Shown: in pieces, positions 11,215 through 23,800 of the stretch
Layout of the letters: every line of letters begins with the position of its first letter
Numbering within the stretch: the stretch's first letter is position 1
Assembly (NCBI GenBank): GCA_032690845.1
Contig: CM064420.1
Coordinates: 62,422,707-62,486,706, forward strand
Direction of reading: 5' to 3'
Source: Eleusine coracana subsp. coracana
Lineage: Eukaryota > Streptophyta > Magnoliopsida > Poales > Poaceae
DNA: 64,000 nt
Position numbers and translations under genes: made by a program
Notes under the pieces: generated by a model
What the model saw: only the letters and a program-made list of their open reading frames with translations
Database searches by the model: none
What the model was told of the DNA's origin: nothing

Positions 11215-11658
11215 CGCGTTGCGGGGAACGGGAGCGGAAAGCGGGAAGGATCGGATAAGGCCGTTTATCGGATGACGCTTTTGCCCCTGTCCGATTTGGA
11301 TCGCGACGAGGACGGTACCGCAACCGCTCCTGTGCCACTGTGGCGTGGGTCCCGTCCACGTGTCGAGAGCTCGGCGGGCGGGTTTTAGTCTGATTGGTTT
11401 TTTGGGGTAGGGTTGGGATTTGGGGCCGGGTGTGCTGGCACGATCCTACAGGCGGTTCGCTAAACTGGTGGACCATGTTTTTGTTGTGGATAGACGATTG
11501 ATTGATTATGCACTGGACATAAAGTCTTATCCGTACCTCATGTATATACTCCAGAGAGAAAGAAGAGAGGTTTAGGAGAAATTGTGCTCTCTAACCAGTG
11601 GTTTTGTGGCCCTAAATATATAGTGTTTGTTGTTGAAAGTACACGCATGTGGTTTGTT

Positions 11659-11663
11659 GAGAG
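11659..11663. repeat. Target-site duplication, left copy (GAGAG)
   Basis: The five bases next to the TG end of the solo LTR. The same five bases follow its CA end at 12652-12656. Confidence 0.85.
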
Positions 11664-12651
11664 TGTTGGAAAAATTAGCACTTTTAGTTTTATATTAATC
11701 CAGACATAAATCATAAGTATGATTAACAGATTGTATAATAAACTAGACAAGTCTACGCAAGATCTAGACAGGTCTATAAAGCCAGATAAAAGCACAACAT
11801 CTACCATACTAGCAACATCCATCATAGACAAGCAGACTACAAAAGCTAGTATGGAAGACATAGTTTTAGATGAGAGTACGTACGTTTCCTTCTGACTGGA
11901 TAGAGAAGGCGGTGACGACGTGCAACACCGTCACGTTGTTGGTGACGACGGCTGAGACCGACTTGACGACGAGGAAGATGAGCCGTGGCGATGAACTTGA
12001 TGAAGACGAGGAAGCGATCGAGCAGTCGCGCAGAGCGCTTCCCAAAAACCTTATTCGCCCTCTCCCGGTGCAGAATCGCAGAGGACGACGGTTCCGGAGA
12101 CCTGCTCTCCCGTTCGCCGGTGCACGCCGACAATCGGGATGGAGAAGACTTGGCGGCGCAACAGTAGCGAGAGGCAAAACCCTAGGTGATTGCGTGATCT
12201 TATTTGCGGTGGTACCCGTACGTATTTATAGGGAGGAACCGCTAGGGTTGGACGTCCCGCAACCGAGTCGGTTACCATATTAATACGTCGGTTTCCATAA
12301 TTAAATATATGAAATATACAGCAAAAAGAAAGTGCAAAAGGAAGTCGTGCCCCCGCAAGGCAAGAGACCGAATTTCGACGGACCATTCACGCAGGGATGC
12401 GCGCCCATCGCCCCCCGCCCCGCCCGGCGTGGCGAGGCGAGGCGAGCGAGCACGCGCGTGTGTTCTTCCTTCCTCCCATCCACAAACTTGCAAGAGATAC
12501 TAGAGCAAACAACCTTATAAGTTGGACTCACTCCACCTCCACTAGCAATGTGGGACTAAACCTTTGCACTCCCACCACTCATGAATGGGCCTTTGACATT
12601 TTCTACGAATTATTATGAATATTAATGGGCCAAGCTCATATAATTCTAACA
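11664..12651 (-). mobile_element. Solo LTR of a copia-like retrotransposon
   Basis: The element starts TGTTGGAA and ends TTCTAACA, the inverted TG..CA termini of a retrotransposon LTR. It is flanked on both sides by GAGAG. No internal domain, primer-binding site or second LTR follows, so it is a solo LTR left by recombination between two LTRs. Minus orientation is preferred because that strand starts TGTTAGAATTATATGAGC and has a TATAAGG box about 120 bases in, as copia LTRs do. Open frames inside it, such as 11870-12283, are LTR sequence and not genes. Confidence 0.85.
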
Positions 12652-12656
12652 GAGAG
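12652..12656. repeat. Target-site duplication, right copy (GAGAG)
   Basis: Matches the five bases at 11659-11663 exactly. Confidence 0.85.
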
Positions 12657-14720
12657 TAGTCATCATCTATCTGTAAAAACATTATCCCACCGACGACGTA
12701 ATTAATCACGTAAAATTGATATCAGGATGCGAATTGAGGCGAAGTCGCCGTTGGTGCTTACGTGTATAGGGACACTAGAAGAAGAGAAGGGATGGGCAGA
12801 AAGGGATTAAATATAGTGCGGTTGATTTCTTCTTCTTGATGAACTAGATTAGCCCCGCACCGCACCCAACACTATTCTTGCTGATCAACGACGACGACAT
12901 GCCAACCATATGGCGACCTCCCCGTGCGCGCGCGAGCATATATATGATCCCTCTATCCCAATTAATAATAATAATAAATCCCGCACCTAATATAAATTAG
13001 GTGGCTAACGTTTGACGATCGACGCGAACGCCTGTACTGCTCGGGTGACCACACCACGTCCAAGTATATATGGTCCGACGTGTCTCGGCCCGCCGGCCCA
13101 CCACACGTACGTACGTACGTACGCCCGTGCCCCGGACTGGATCGTTATCCTCCAGCGCGGCGCGTGCCGTCGCTTTCGGGCCGCCATGCACGCACGCATC
13201 CATGCATCATATGCATGCGTCGGGGCCGTGCTGGGGTCGAGACCGGGTCGCCGCGGGCGTACGTGGCGGACGTGGGGTGGCCCCGCCCACGTGGGAAGCC
13301 TGTGCCGGCCGGCGACAGGGCGCATGCGGATTTCGCCCGGCCGGCCGCATGTCGACGCGTTTGGCGCCATCCCGTATAGTAGACGATGAATAATGCATGT
13401 CGACGCGTTCTGAGGACAGGAGTGAGAGAGAGGCTGGTATGGGGTGAGAGGTCGGGGTACAGGAGTTGTTGCGTGGCGCCATATCGGCTCGGTCGTCTGC
13501 GGTGTGTGTGTGGTCGTCGTCACAGTCTCACAGAAGCGTCGGCCAGAAATTGAAATTCTGTGGCAGGACGATAGATCCACGTGCACTATGGTCGATAGAA
13601 GAAGCCTAGAGGTTTCGTCTTCATCGGCTCCTGCGTCGTTCGGTGATCCACATTCTAGAACTCCGCGCGCCTGCTCCGGTTGTCGCCACTAATCGGGTGA
13701 ACTAGATCGTGCTCTCAGCTCTCGTGCTCTGGTACTGAGGTCGGTCGGTCAGCCTTGTGCGTTGTGCCCTTGTCGATGATGTTTGGTTTTGGGCCGCGCA
13801 GCTTTATATTCTAGGGCGGTGGGCAGTTGGGCTTGCAACCTCAGAGCCCATCGGGACCCATCGAGCCAACCGATTGAGGGCCACCGGCCACACAACTTTG
13901 GTTTGGGACACTTTAAATGGGCCTATTAATCGGCACAATATGAATGGGTCTGGATATCTGTGCTGCTTTGGCGTGGATCGGGTGGACAGGACTGGTAACA
14001 GAGGTGAGCAGCGTAATGCGGCCTGGCCCATCAGGAACAAGAGTTTCCTTGTGCTAATGCGTAATTTCGGTGGATTCCAGCTTTTGTTGCTACCGTAAAG
14101 TTCAGCATGTGCTCCAGCACAACGAACGATGTTTTGTGTTTGGTTTACGTTGGATGTGTGACCACATGTTCTCCTGTTCCTCTGAATCTTACTCCAAACA
14201 TGTGACTGGTCCGGTGCTCGATCTATTGCTGTTTGAATCCGCGAGCAGCTTCTGATTACCGGGTACGGTGCCACATGTAGTACAACGAAACGAGCTTGTG
14301 ACATCAGTCCGTCAAGACTCAAGAGTTGCATATGCAAGACTCAGCCGTTTGTCCTGCTCAGAGAAGCTTCATCCCCTGCCTATGTCAACTGTGCTGCGCA
14401 CGCACAACACACCGGCGTGACCTCGACGGAGTTTGCCCGCGCGAACCCATTGGCTCGCCGTCGTTTTCCGACGCAGCATCAAATCCCCGCATGCTTACTG
14501 GGTCCGACCGCGACATGCTGCTGCGTCTGGTGGTCGGTAGAACCGCCCAACGCAAGCGAAACCGGTGGATAGGATAGCATCGATCGTCGCATACGGCGTA
14601 TGTTATCTGCGTGCCTGTACAAGAAATATGAAGAATGTGCAGGTATAGTAAACAAACGACTGGTAGTACGTTGCATCGGCGGCTCGCGCTGCCAGCGAAG
14701 ATGCAGGGGGACGTGTCGGA
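12657..14720. other. Intergenic DNA, no supported gene
   Basis: Contains an AAT run near 12965, a CGTA run at about 13107-13123 and GC-rich DNA to 13.7 kb. Several open frames exist on both strands, but they overlap one another and show no domain signature. Confidence 0.5.
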
Positions 14721-15092
14721 ATGATTGGGCCCGTGACAGGGACGCGAGCCGCCCGGCTCTCTCCAGCCACGGAAGCGCAGGTGGCGGCGTCGGATTCGCT
14801 GGCCTTGCCCAACTCTACGACCATCGATCTCAAGGACGCCGTTGGCCGAGGCGTCCACCTCAGCAAGATGCGTGCGAGAATACGCTCGTATACTGCGCGC
14901 CTCGAGGAGAAAAAGGTGGTCGGTTCATTTCTAATTTCTTTCACTTCCACGGCAGAGAACGAAGAGAAGAAGCGATTGGGGTTGTTGCATGCGCACAGTG
15001 ATCAAATCTTCTGCAGAAAGCCCGGGCAGTCAGGCGAATGTTCTGCAGCTCTCTGTTTCGTTGTCATGCTTGTCGTCTTCGGGGAAAGGTGA
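14721..15092 (+). other. Uncertain open frame with exon-like base use
   Basis: A 123-codon frame starts MIGPVTGTRAARLSPATE. Its first two thirds have a strong third-position GC preference and contain IDLKDAVGRGVHLSKMRARI and YTARLEEKK, directly followed by a possible splice donor (AAGGTGGTC) at about 14915. I recognise no family. It could be one exon of a small gene, a relic, or chance. Confidence 0.2.
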
Positions 15093-16550
15093 CCTGGACA
15101 GGTTCCTCAATAAAGCAAAGCAAAGCGCGCAGGTGACGATGCTAATGACAAACGGACAGTACTAATTAACCACGCACTTAATCAGCTCACATAGAGTACA
15201 TGGAAATCAAAAGCAGCATCAGGCAACAACAAGAGAACAAAATCACAACTCACCAAGACAGCTCACATTACAAAACGCTAAGACAAGCTCTCAACTGTGG
15301 ATGCAAAGTGAGAGGCTTTAACAATCCCTAGCTAAGCCAATCATGCATAAGTTTCCTTGATATGTTAGACTTTAAGGTCATGGCGAGTTCGTGGTCCAGA
15401 AACCCAGCCGAAGGGTGTGGGGTATAAGGTTTAGGTGCAGGAAAAACGCTTTGCGATAAGGACCTGACGCACCGGGCTGGAAATCTCTGGAGGTTTCCTT
15501 GAGAAAAGAGGGAGGAGGAGGACAGCTAATCCTGTCAACTTCATACAGCTTGTAGGTTGCAACTAATCGAGCCTGTGATAAGAATCTCGATTTGTATGAG
15601 AGCTAGAGCGGGCTGTCTGTGTGTGCAATGATTCGCTGTCCCTGTAGGTTGTTATTATTGGCAATCAGGTTTCTGAGCATTTCTATTGGCGGATAAGTGC
15701 GCCGAGATTTGTTTTTCACAGGATAAGGCTACGATATTGTATAGTACCTACGCACCATCGTCTGCTGAAATTTTAATAATCTAAGGTGCCAAATGCGTGC
15801 TTGGTTTTCCGACTGGCAACTGGTCTGGCAGCAGTTAACAATGTCCGTATGCCCTCTCCCACTTATAGTTGCTTGAAATACAAACTTGAGCTACTCTGTT
15901 TTGACAAAAAGAGAGTTAGCTGCCAATACTTTTCTAGGTGATGACAGCGGTGCCGCCAGCGCATGACTGGCAATTCTTCTGCATGAATGCTCTCGGACCA
16001 GTCAGTACTATTGCACTGTTTCTACCTGCATGCTCGTGATGGTCAGAGTTCACTGCACCTCACACTCCAACATTACATTTTATCAAAATTAAAAAAAAAC
16101 CATTATACATTCTCCACTAAAATACAAAAACTTCCATTCCATCAACCCTAATTATTCAATGAAGCCCCTCACTAAAGCATCCTAAGCTCTCACCGAAGCT
16201 GGACCACTAATTAGAAGCACCCATCAGTGTTGCGCTTTCAGACGTCACACTCTTGTTGGCTTAATAATCATTTTCTTAGAACGTACAGTGCGTAAGCGAC
16301 ATCCCTTTGAAATTAGAATAGCAGCTCCGATTGATCACTAGCCACCAGTTAGGCTCCGGGATGACATAATGATGAGGGGTTAGTCGGTTGTGGGCGGCAA
16401 GTTAATTATATTTATCCAAGAAATTTCTAACCAGAAACCCTTATCCTTCACTAATAATGTACTACTAATCAACAAACGGGGCTAAACTAAACCGGCCATC
16501 ATTGAGCTGACGAGCCCGGCCTCTCCTCTGCACGGACAGTCTTCTCGCGC
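15093..16550. other. Intergenic DNA upstream of the aquaporin gene
   Basis: No coding region supported. The right end should be the PIP2 promoter. Confidence 0.5.
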
Positions 16551-16554
16551 CCCA

Positions 16555-16560
16555 TATATA
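16555..16560 (+). promoter_or_regulatory. TATA box of the PIP2 gene
   Basis: TATATA in CATATATACC lies about 105 bases before the ATG, leaving a leader of roughly 70 bases that is rich in purines (AAGCAAGCAAGCAAGG). Confidence 0.65.
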
Positions 16561-16661
16561 CCGTGCCGCTCCTATCCCCTCACACCACACAAGCAGCAGA
16601 AAGCAAGCAAGCAAGGAAGCGCCATAGCGGCCTGAGCTAAAGAAGAGAGAGGGAGTGAGAG

Positions 16662-19188
16662 ATGGCGAAGGACATCGAGGCTTCTGGCCCCGAGGCGGGC
16701 GAGTTCTCCGCCAAGGACTACACTGACCCTCCGCCTGCTCCACTGATCGACGCGGAGGAGCTGACCAAGTGGTCGCTGTACCGCGCCGTGATCGCCGAGT
16801 TCATCGCCACGCTGCTCTTCCTCTACATCACGGTGGCCACGGTCATCGGCCACAGCCGCCAGAATGCGGCCGACCAGTGCAACGGCGTCGGGATCCTCGG
16901 CATCGCCTGGGCATTCGGTGGCATGATCTTCATCCTCGTCTACTGCACCGCCGGAATCTCTGGTCCGCCCTCTTGTGCCCGATCCATCTATCAGTATTTT
17001 TTTTACCATGTACCAACATCCTATATTAGCTGTCTCTGCACAATATCTGCATGGGTGGGACGATATGATGTGTTTTGTTTTGGGACGAGACGACGCATAT
17101 GACTGACACATGCACGATGATGATGCAGGTGGGCACATCAACCCCGCTGTGACCTTCGGCCTGTTCCTGGCGAGGAAGGTGTCCCTGGTCCGCGCCGTGC
17201 TCTACATCATCGCGCAGTGCCTGGGCGCCATCTGCGGCGTGGGCCTCGTCAAGGCGTTCCAGAGCGCATACTACGTGCGCTACGGCGGCGGCGCCAACGC
17301 CATGAGCGCCGGATACTCCAAGGGCACCGGCCTCGCCGCAGAGATCATCGGCACCTTCGTGCTCGTCTACACCGTCTTCTCCGCCACCGACCCCAAGCGC
17401 AGCGCCCGTGACTCCCACGTCCCGGTAAGTACACGCATCTCATCAATAGATACACAGTTTTTACAGTTACAGTAGGAAATTGTTATTTGCGAGCCACGGC
17501 TAGAGTGCAGTACACATCAATAGTCGACGAGTACAGAGTATACTGTAGTGTTGATGCTCACAGCCAAAAAATGCAGAAATGGGGATGTTTTTAGCCATGC
17601 GCTGTAGAAACTACTAGCGAGTGTTGAGAAAGGACTCGAGCTTACCTACTAGCCTTATCCTTTTGACTTTGCTTGGGAAAACACACAGCTTGTATATATA
17701 GTAGTGTTCGCTTGGAGTATCTAGCGAATAGAAAAGATATACTATTCATTTACAATTAGCAAGCAAAAAAAATATTTGTGGAAACGTCTGAGGCAGAAGT
17801 TTATGGCTCACCTTTCTTGACGTGACTGGCTGATACATGCATGTAACAAGGAAAGAAAATTAATTCAAGTTATCCTCTGACTTTAGGGTTGTAAACTTGT
17901 AGTAGTTCAGAGTTACAGACACATGTTTGCTGTAGTTCAAGTCACAGGAAATGATTGTACATGAGTTTACCTTCATTGTAAAATAGGCGCAAATCTGTAA
18001 CGAGACTCTCATGTGAAGGTAGCAGATAGGAAGATTCTCTCATGTGAAGGTAGTAGCGTTTTCAGTTGTCCCTGCCAAAAAATTGCTGTCAGCTACAGCA
18101 AATATGAGTTGGCAAATCGCAAACGATTGGCACTTCTCATGAGGACGGATAAATGAATTATGGATAGGAACAAGGTGCATAATTCCAGGAGAGCTCATTT
18201 TGCATTCAGATTTGGTGATACGTCTCTTTCTAGGACCACAATTTCGAAAATTAGCGCTCTTTTTGGAACAATTTTAAAATAATACCTGTTTTGTGCAGTA
18301 GCTGTTCAGCTGAAGTAGTGGGTAAAAAGGCTAATGTGATAGATTGATTACTAATGTGCTAAAGCTTTATTTATTCAACCTCTGCAGGTGTTGGCCCCTC
18401 TCCCAATTGGATTCGCGGTGTTCATGGTGCACCTTGCCACCATCCCCATCACCGGCACTGGCATCAACCCAGCGAGGAGCTTGGGAGCCGCGGTCATCTT
18501 CAACGAACACAGCGCGTGGAAGGACCACGTAAGTATCATTGCGTAGAAAACTGTAGTCTGAATCAAGAATTTACACGATGTGCATAAGCCTGAATGATTT
18601 CTCATGCTCAACTACTAGCTAGGTGACAGACATGAATAGTATAGCAGAAACCAACGGCTTGATAAGGCTTAGCACCAAAAAAAAAAAAAAAAAAAAAGGA
18701 AGATAAGGCTCAGTGCAAGGGTTGGGTACAATATCATATCTTTCCATTCTTAAGTGCACCTGTTTAGCTTATTATGCATGACTTATGCCTCTCACTTATC
18801 AAAATAGCCAACCTAATCCATTGCCACAACCACCTAGCTACCTTACAGACACCTAGAAGATGCCAACATTTGTTTACAAATAGTACTAACAACCGCTTGA
18901 TGTACACCTTGGTTTGGTCAATCATTTGATAGCGCTTCTGGCAACCGTAATCAATGAAATCTTTAGTTAGAAGATAAACAAAAACTGATTAGGATATCTT
19001 ACATTTGTGATCCCTGGAAAGCATCAACTAGACATCCACCACTCACTCACACTGTCGTCGTCTGTTCTTATTTGCAGTGGATCTTCTGGGTTGGCCCTCT
19101 GATCGGCGCCGCCATCGCCGCTGCCTACCACCAGTACGTCCTCAGGGCCAGCGCCGCCAAGCTCGGCTCTTTCAGGAGCAGCGCCTAA
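16662..19188 (+). CDS. PIP2: Plasma-membrane aquaporin, PIP2 type
   Basis: Four exons, 16662-16962, 17129-17424, 18388-18528 and 19078-19188, join at GT-AG introns (166, 963 and 549 bases) to give 282 residues. The N-terminus [10 protein letters not shown] and PIP-specific [13 protein letters not shown] are followed by six membrane helices. Both pore motifs are present: NPA at 105-107 in [11 protein letters not shown] and NPAR at 226-229 in [12 protein letters not shown]. The aromatic/arginine filter reads F85, H214, T223, R229, the water-selective PIP set. C73 in loop A is the cysteine that cross-links PIP tetramers. The C-terminus LGSFRSSA carries the serines phosphorylated in PIP2 gating, and RSARDSHVP in loop D is typical. 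Expected role: water (possibly H2O2 or CO2) transport across the plasma membrane. Loop A is short ([11 protein letters not shown]). The short N-terminus and serine-rich tail fit PIP2 rather than PIP1. Confidence 0.96.
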
Positions 19189-20800
19189 GTCCGCCGGCCG
19201 GCGGGAGGGAGGCCCACTGAAAGTGTAGATATACCCGCACAAGCAACGCCCACCTCCATCCAGTACAAATGATGCCCTCTTCGATTCAGATCCATCAGTC
19301 TTGTCTTCTTCTCCTACCTTAATTCGTAACCGTCCTACGGTCTCCTATCCGCCAGTGTATCGATGTGTTCCGGAGCCCGCCACGTTTGCTTGCTGCTATC
19401 TTTCTTGTTCGAAGATTGTGTGAACCTCTTTCAATTCGTGTATGTGATCATGTATTTGGAGAATTTGGAAAGTTATGAGGTTTATTTATCATGATGAGTG
19501 CTCATTTATCGTATATAAATATGACTACTACTTGCATGCACGGGTACGACTTTGGAAGTAAGTGACAGTGACAGCCCGATTATACACAAAGAAAAAAAAA
19601 GTCGTTACAAAAAACAAATCAATAATAGGCGGATCATGTTTTTGGGCTTTACCTGTTGCTTCGTGGGCTACATGGTTGCAAGCCCAGCACAGGGCCTCCT
19701 GCACAGGAGCATCCCGAGACGGAATGCTCCGGCGTCTCGGGGCCTCCGGTGCTCGGCAAGATGCACAGGAATCTGCGGGGTTCAGTCGACCGGCACTACC
19801 CTACTTCCTGCGCGCTGCTCTTCCTGAGACATCCACCAATCCCAACTTAGACGAGCCCGCGCGGTGCGATCGCCGATCATGAAGCCCAAGCTTCGAGGGT
19901 GAAGGCGACGCCCTCAGACGCCGTGGTCCACCCCTGCGGTGTATCAGATGGGGAAGACCCTCGCGGGGCTAGGGAGGCACCGGGGCGAGACAGCGGCAGA
20001 TTGTCGCGGTTCGTGGACGCCACCTGTTCGACTGAATGCCGGAGCCACATCGGACGCCATTTTTGTAGTATAAACACTTTCAGGTTTTATTCTTATGTCT
20101 ATGGTTTATCTATATGAAACATTTTCGTTTAGTGCTTACTGATACAAATATGAAGAGTTCCTTTGTCAGGTGAACCGTGCTTATATTATTAGTCCTTTTT
20201 TTTTTTGTGTGTGTGTGCAGATAATGGGGACTGATAAGCCTTGAGTATGTTAAAGAAGCAACGGACATCGGCTTTGAACATTTATCTGGAACGCCAGGCA
20301 GGATGTAGGTACAATTTTGATACATAAATCCACGATTTATTCTTGTTCCACTGAATTCTTGTTCCGCTGACACGTTACAGATGACACTGCAAAAATAACT
20401 AGTGCAGGAAATGCGTACATAACTTGTGTTACAACCTACTGGTATTAATTGGAGAAACCTAGGAACCTTTTTTTATGCTTTCCTTGTAACAGATAAACAG
20501 AATAACAGATCCAATATCTGCATCCAGGAAATTTATACCAAAGCATATAAAGGAGAATAAATGCATGAACTACCAAAAAATTGCTTGTATATTGTATAAC
20601 ATACAGGTTAAAAATGCTTCCCTGTTATTCAATTAGCTTGTTAGGACTCCCAAAAAGCAAGCTCTATTTCGTATACAATCATGCAATATCTTACATCCTT
20701 CACTACTGGAAGAAAATTGATCGAGTGGGGATAAATTATGCACAAGGTACTTCAGCAATGGTGACTGTTGTTGAACTTGGCTCACTTTGGCGCTTCACTA
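19189..20800. other. PIP2 3' UTR and intergenic DNA
   Basis: The first 250-300 bases are probably the aquaporin 3' UTR. The rest has no convincing gene. Open frames at 19.6-20.1 kb on both strands are GC-rich and overlap one another. The right end is probably the 3' UTR of the minus-strand kinase. Confidence 0.5.
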
Positions 20801-23800
20801 TTAAGTATTGACACCAATGTCGTCAAGCCATTGCACTAGCTGATGTGTTAGCGGCCTCAATTTTGGCGAGTCACTTACACACAAACAAGCTATTTCAATC
20901 ATCTGCATCATCTGTGTTTTAAATTTCTTGTCATACATTGCACGGTCCAAGACATTGACTTGACGGTTGTCTTCTTTCATATGTATAACCCACGAGACCA
21001 ACTCCCGAGCTCCCTTAGGCTTGCACATATCCACAGGCCGCTTTCCAGTTAATAACTCCAAAAGAACAATGCCAAAACTGTAAACATCACCTTTGAAAGT
21101 GGCTACAGAGGACTGGCCATACTCAGGAGGAATGTAACCCAGTGTGCCGACTAGGTCAGTTGTCACATGTGTTGCATAGGGACAAATAAGCCGAGCAAGC
21201 CCAAAATCAGCCAAATGAGCTTCAAAATTCTGATCCAGAAGGATGTTGCTTGACTTAATGTCACGATGGAGAATATGAGGTTGGCATGACAAGTGCAGAT
21301 ACGCCAATCCTCTCACTGCTCCTTTTGCTATTTGAAGCCTTTTTTGCCAGATTAATTTGGATGGACCATCAGGCTTTTCATGAAGCCAGTAGTCTAGGCT
21401 ACCATTCTCCATGAAAGAGTAAATCAGGAGTCTATCACTGCCAACTCTGCAGTAACCTTGTAGAAGCACAAGATTTGGATGCTGAGCTTTTGATAATGTC
21501 TCCACCTCTGCTTTGAACTCTCGCTCCATCGTACCGAAATCACCAGATAGTCGTTTGATGGCAATTGTTGCTCCATCTGGTAATGCTGCCTTGTACACTA
21601 GACCAAATCCACCACAACCAATGATGTTTGCCTGATCAAAGTTGTTTGTTGACTTCAAGATGTCACCAATGGTCAATGCCTTATCATCATTGTTCTGAAA
21701 TAGAAGCACCAGCGAGGCTGGTGCCAACTCTAGGGCTCCCTTTGTATCTGCGACAGCCTTTACTATATGATCCATCCTTCTAAAACCACTCTTCAACACT
21801 AGTACCACAGCTGCAGACAAAAGAAGCGCTGCTCCAAGTGCAATACCAATAGCAATTCCTAATATGACACCCTTGTTTTTTCTGCTATTTCTTGCAGCTA
21901 TCATTGGAGTATGAGTTGAATGACATTGGGGTAGGCCTAAGCGGAAGCCGCAGAGTTTGGGGTTACCCTCATAAGCAGAGCTAGTGAAAGTCGAAAACTG
22001 CCCACCTAATGGAATGGTACCACTTAGATTGTTGTATGCCACAGTGAAGCTTGATAGGAAGTTCAACTTTGTTAGTGAAGACGGGATACCTCCAGTAAGA
22101 TTATTGTGTGATAAATCCAAGGATTCCAAGCTTGACATGCCTGATATCTCACTAGGAATGATACCATAAATATGGTTGTTGCTGAGATCCAATACATGCA
22201 GGTTCCTGAGGCTTCCAAAGCTCGGCAATATGGGACCTGTTAGCTTGTTATGGCTGAGAACTAGGGAGGGTGGGAAGCTGCTAACCTGATTATACTGCAA
22301 TCCTTTGCCTGTCTTGTTCCTTTTAATGAAGAAAGGGAAATAATCAGTCTCTGTAGATTGCTGTGAGATGTTCCATGTTATAAGCCCCTTCATGCTTGAC
22401 AAGCTGTTTGGAATTTCCCCTGTGAGTGAATTGTTGGAAAGATCCAAGTAGAACATGAACTCAAGATCGCCAATCCATGGAGGAATATTCCCAACCAATT
22501 GATTCCATGACAGGTCCAGCACCTTCAACTGTTCGAAATTAGCGAGCCATGGTGGTATGGATCCAGAAAGATGACTATTAGCAATCACAAACACTTGAAT
22601 ATTATGAAAACCATGTATTCCAGTTATTGGTAAGGCCTTCCCATCATGGAAGTTCTTGGTCAGCACTAGGCTCGTTAGGCTTGAACAGTCTTGAAGGACA
22701 GATAATGCTGAAGGCACATTTGTGAAGCTATTGTTTGAAATTGAGATGTAGGTTAGCAGCTGAAGCTTCCTGAAACCGGCAGGTATTTCACCACTAAGGT
22801 TGTTTGTGGCAAGGTTCAGGCTTCTCAGATGTTGACAATCTGACAACCTATCAATTGTGCCAATGAACTTGTTTGTCCCAAGGTCAAGCGATGTCAGTTG
22901 TGTCATCGCTGAGCAATTGAGACTGATCTCTCCATGCAGCGAATTGTTTCTCAGGTACAACATCTTCAGTGATGGTGAGTGGGACAAAGAGGAAGGCAAT
23001 GGGCCCCTGAAGAAGTTGGACTGCGCGGAGAAGTACTCCAGCTTGTCAAGGCTACCAAAAATATTTGGAAGGTATCCAGAGAACGAATTGAAAGATATGT
23101 CCAGCTTTGCAAGGCTAGACAGGTTGCTGAATCTTTGGCTCATCCTGCCAGAGAGCTGATTCTCCTGCAGAAAAAGGTTCCTCAGAGATGGTATCCTGAA
23201 CAGGTCATCTGGTAAGATTCCGGAGATGCTGTTGATGTCAAGGTATAACTCCTCGAGCTTGGTGCAGTTCCCAAAACCTGCGGGGAAGTCCCCAGCGAAG
23301 AGGTTGGATGTGAACTGCAGCACGCGGATCATACCAGACGACTCGCAGATGCTTGTGTCGATTTGCCCGGCAAACAAATTGTATCCTGCGTCGAACAACA
23401 CGAGCTGTGGCGAGCCACGGAGTGTAGGATGGGAGCCATTGATGAGGTTGTAAGATATATTGAAGACCTCGATCAGAGGGAGAGATATGTTGGCTGGGAA
23501 CGCGCCGGTGAGCTCGTTATAGCTGAGGTCGAACCGCTGCAGCTTTTGTAGCTGGAGCACAGGCGCCGGAATGGTGCCGCGGAAATTGTTGTCGGAGAGG
23601 TTGAGCCACTGGAGCTGGGCCAGCTGTCCGAGCGAGTGCGACAGCTTGCCCCTGAGCCTCCTGCCTTGAAGGTCCAACCCGATGACTCGTCCACCATCGT
23701 CGCAGGTGACACCAAGCCATGCACAGCAGTTGGCCTTGTCGGAGCTCGAGTTTGGAAACGTCCAGCCGCTGACGCCTCCTCCAGCGAGACCTTTGGAGAA

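Noticed and set aside
11866..12283. Open frames on both strands resembling basic proteins
   Set aside because: They lie wholly inside the solo LTR.
13005..13586. 193-codon frame, minus strand, in GC-rich DNA
   Set aside because: All six frames are open here because of base composition, and there is no motif or start context.
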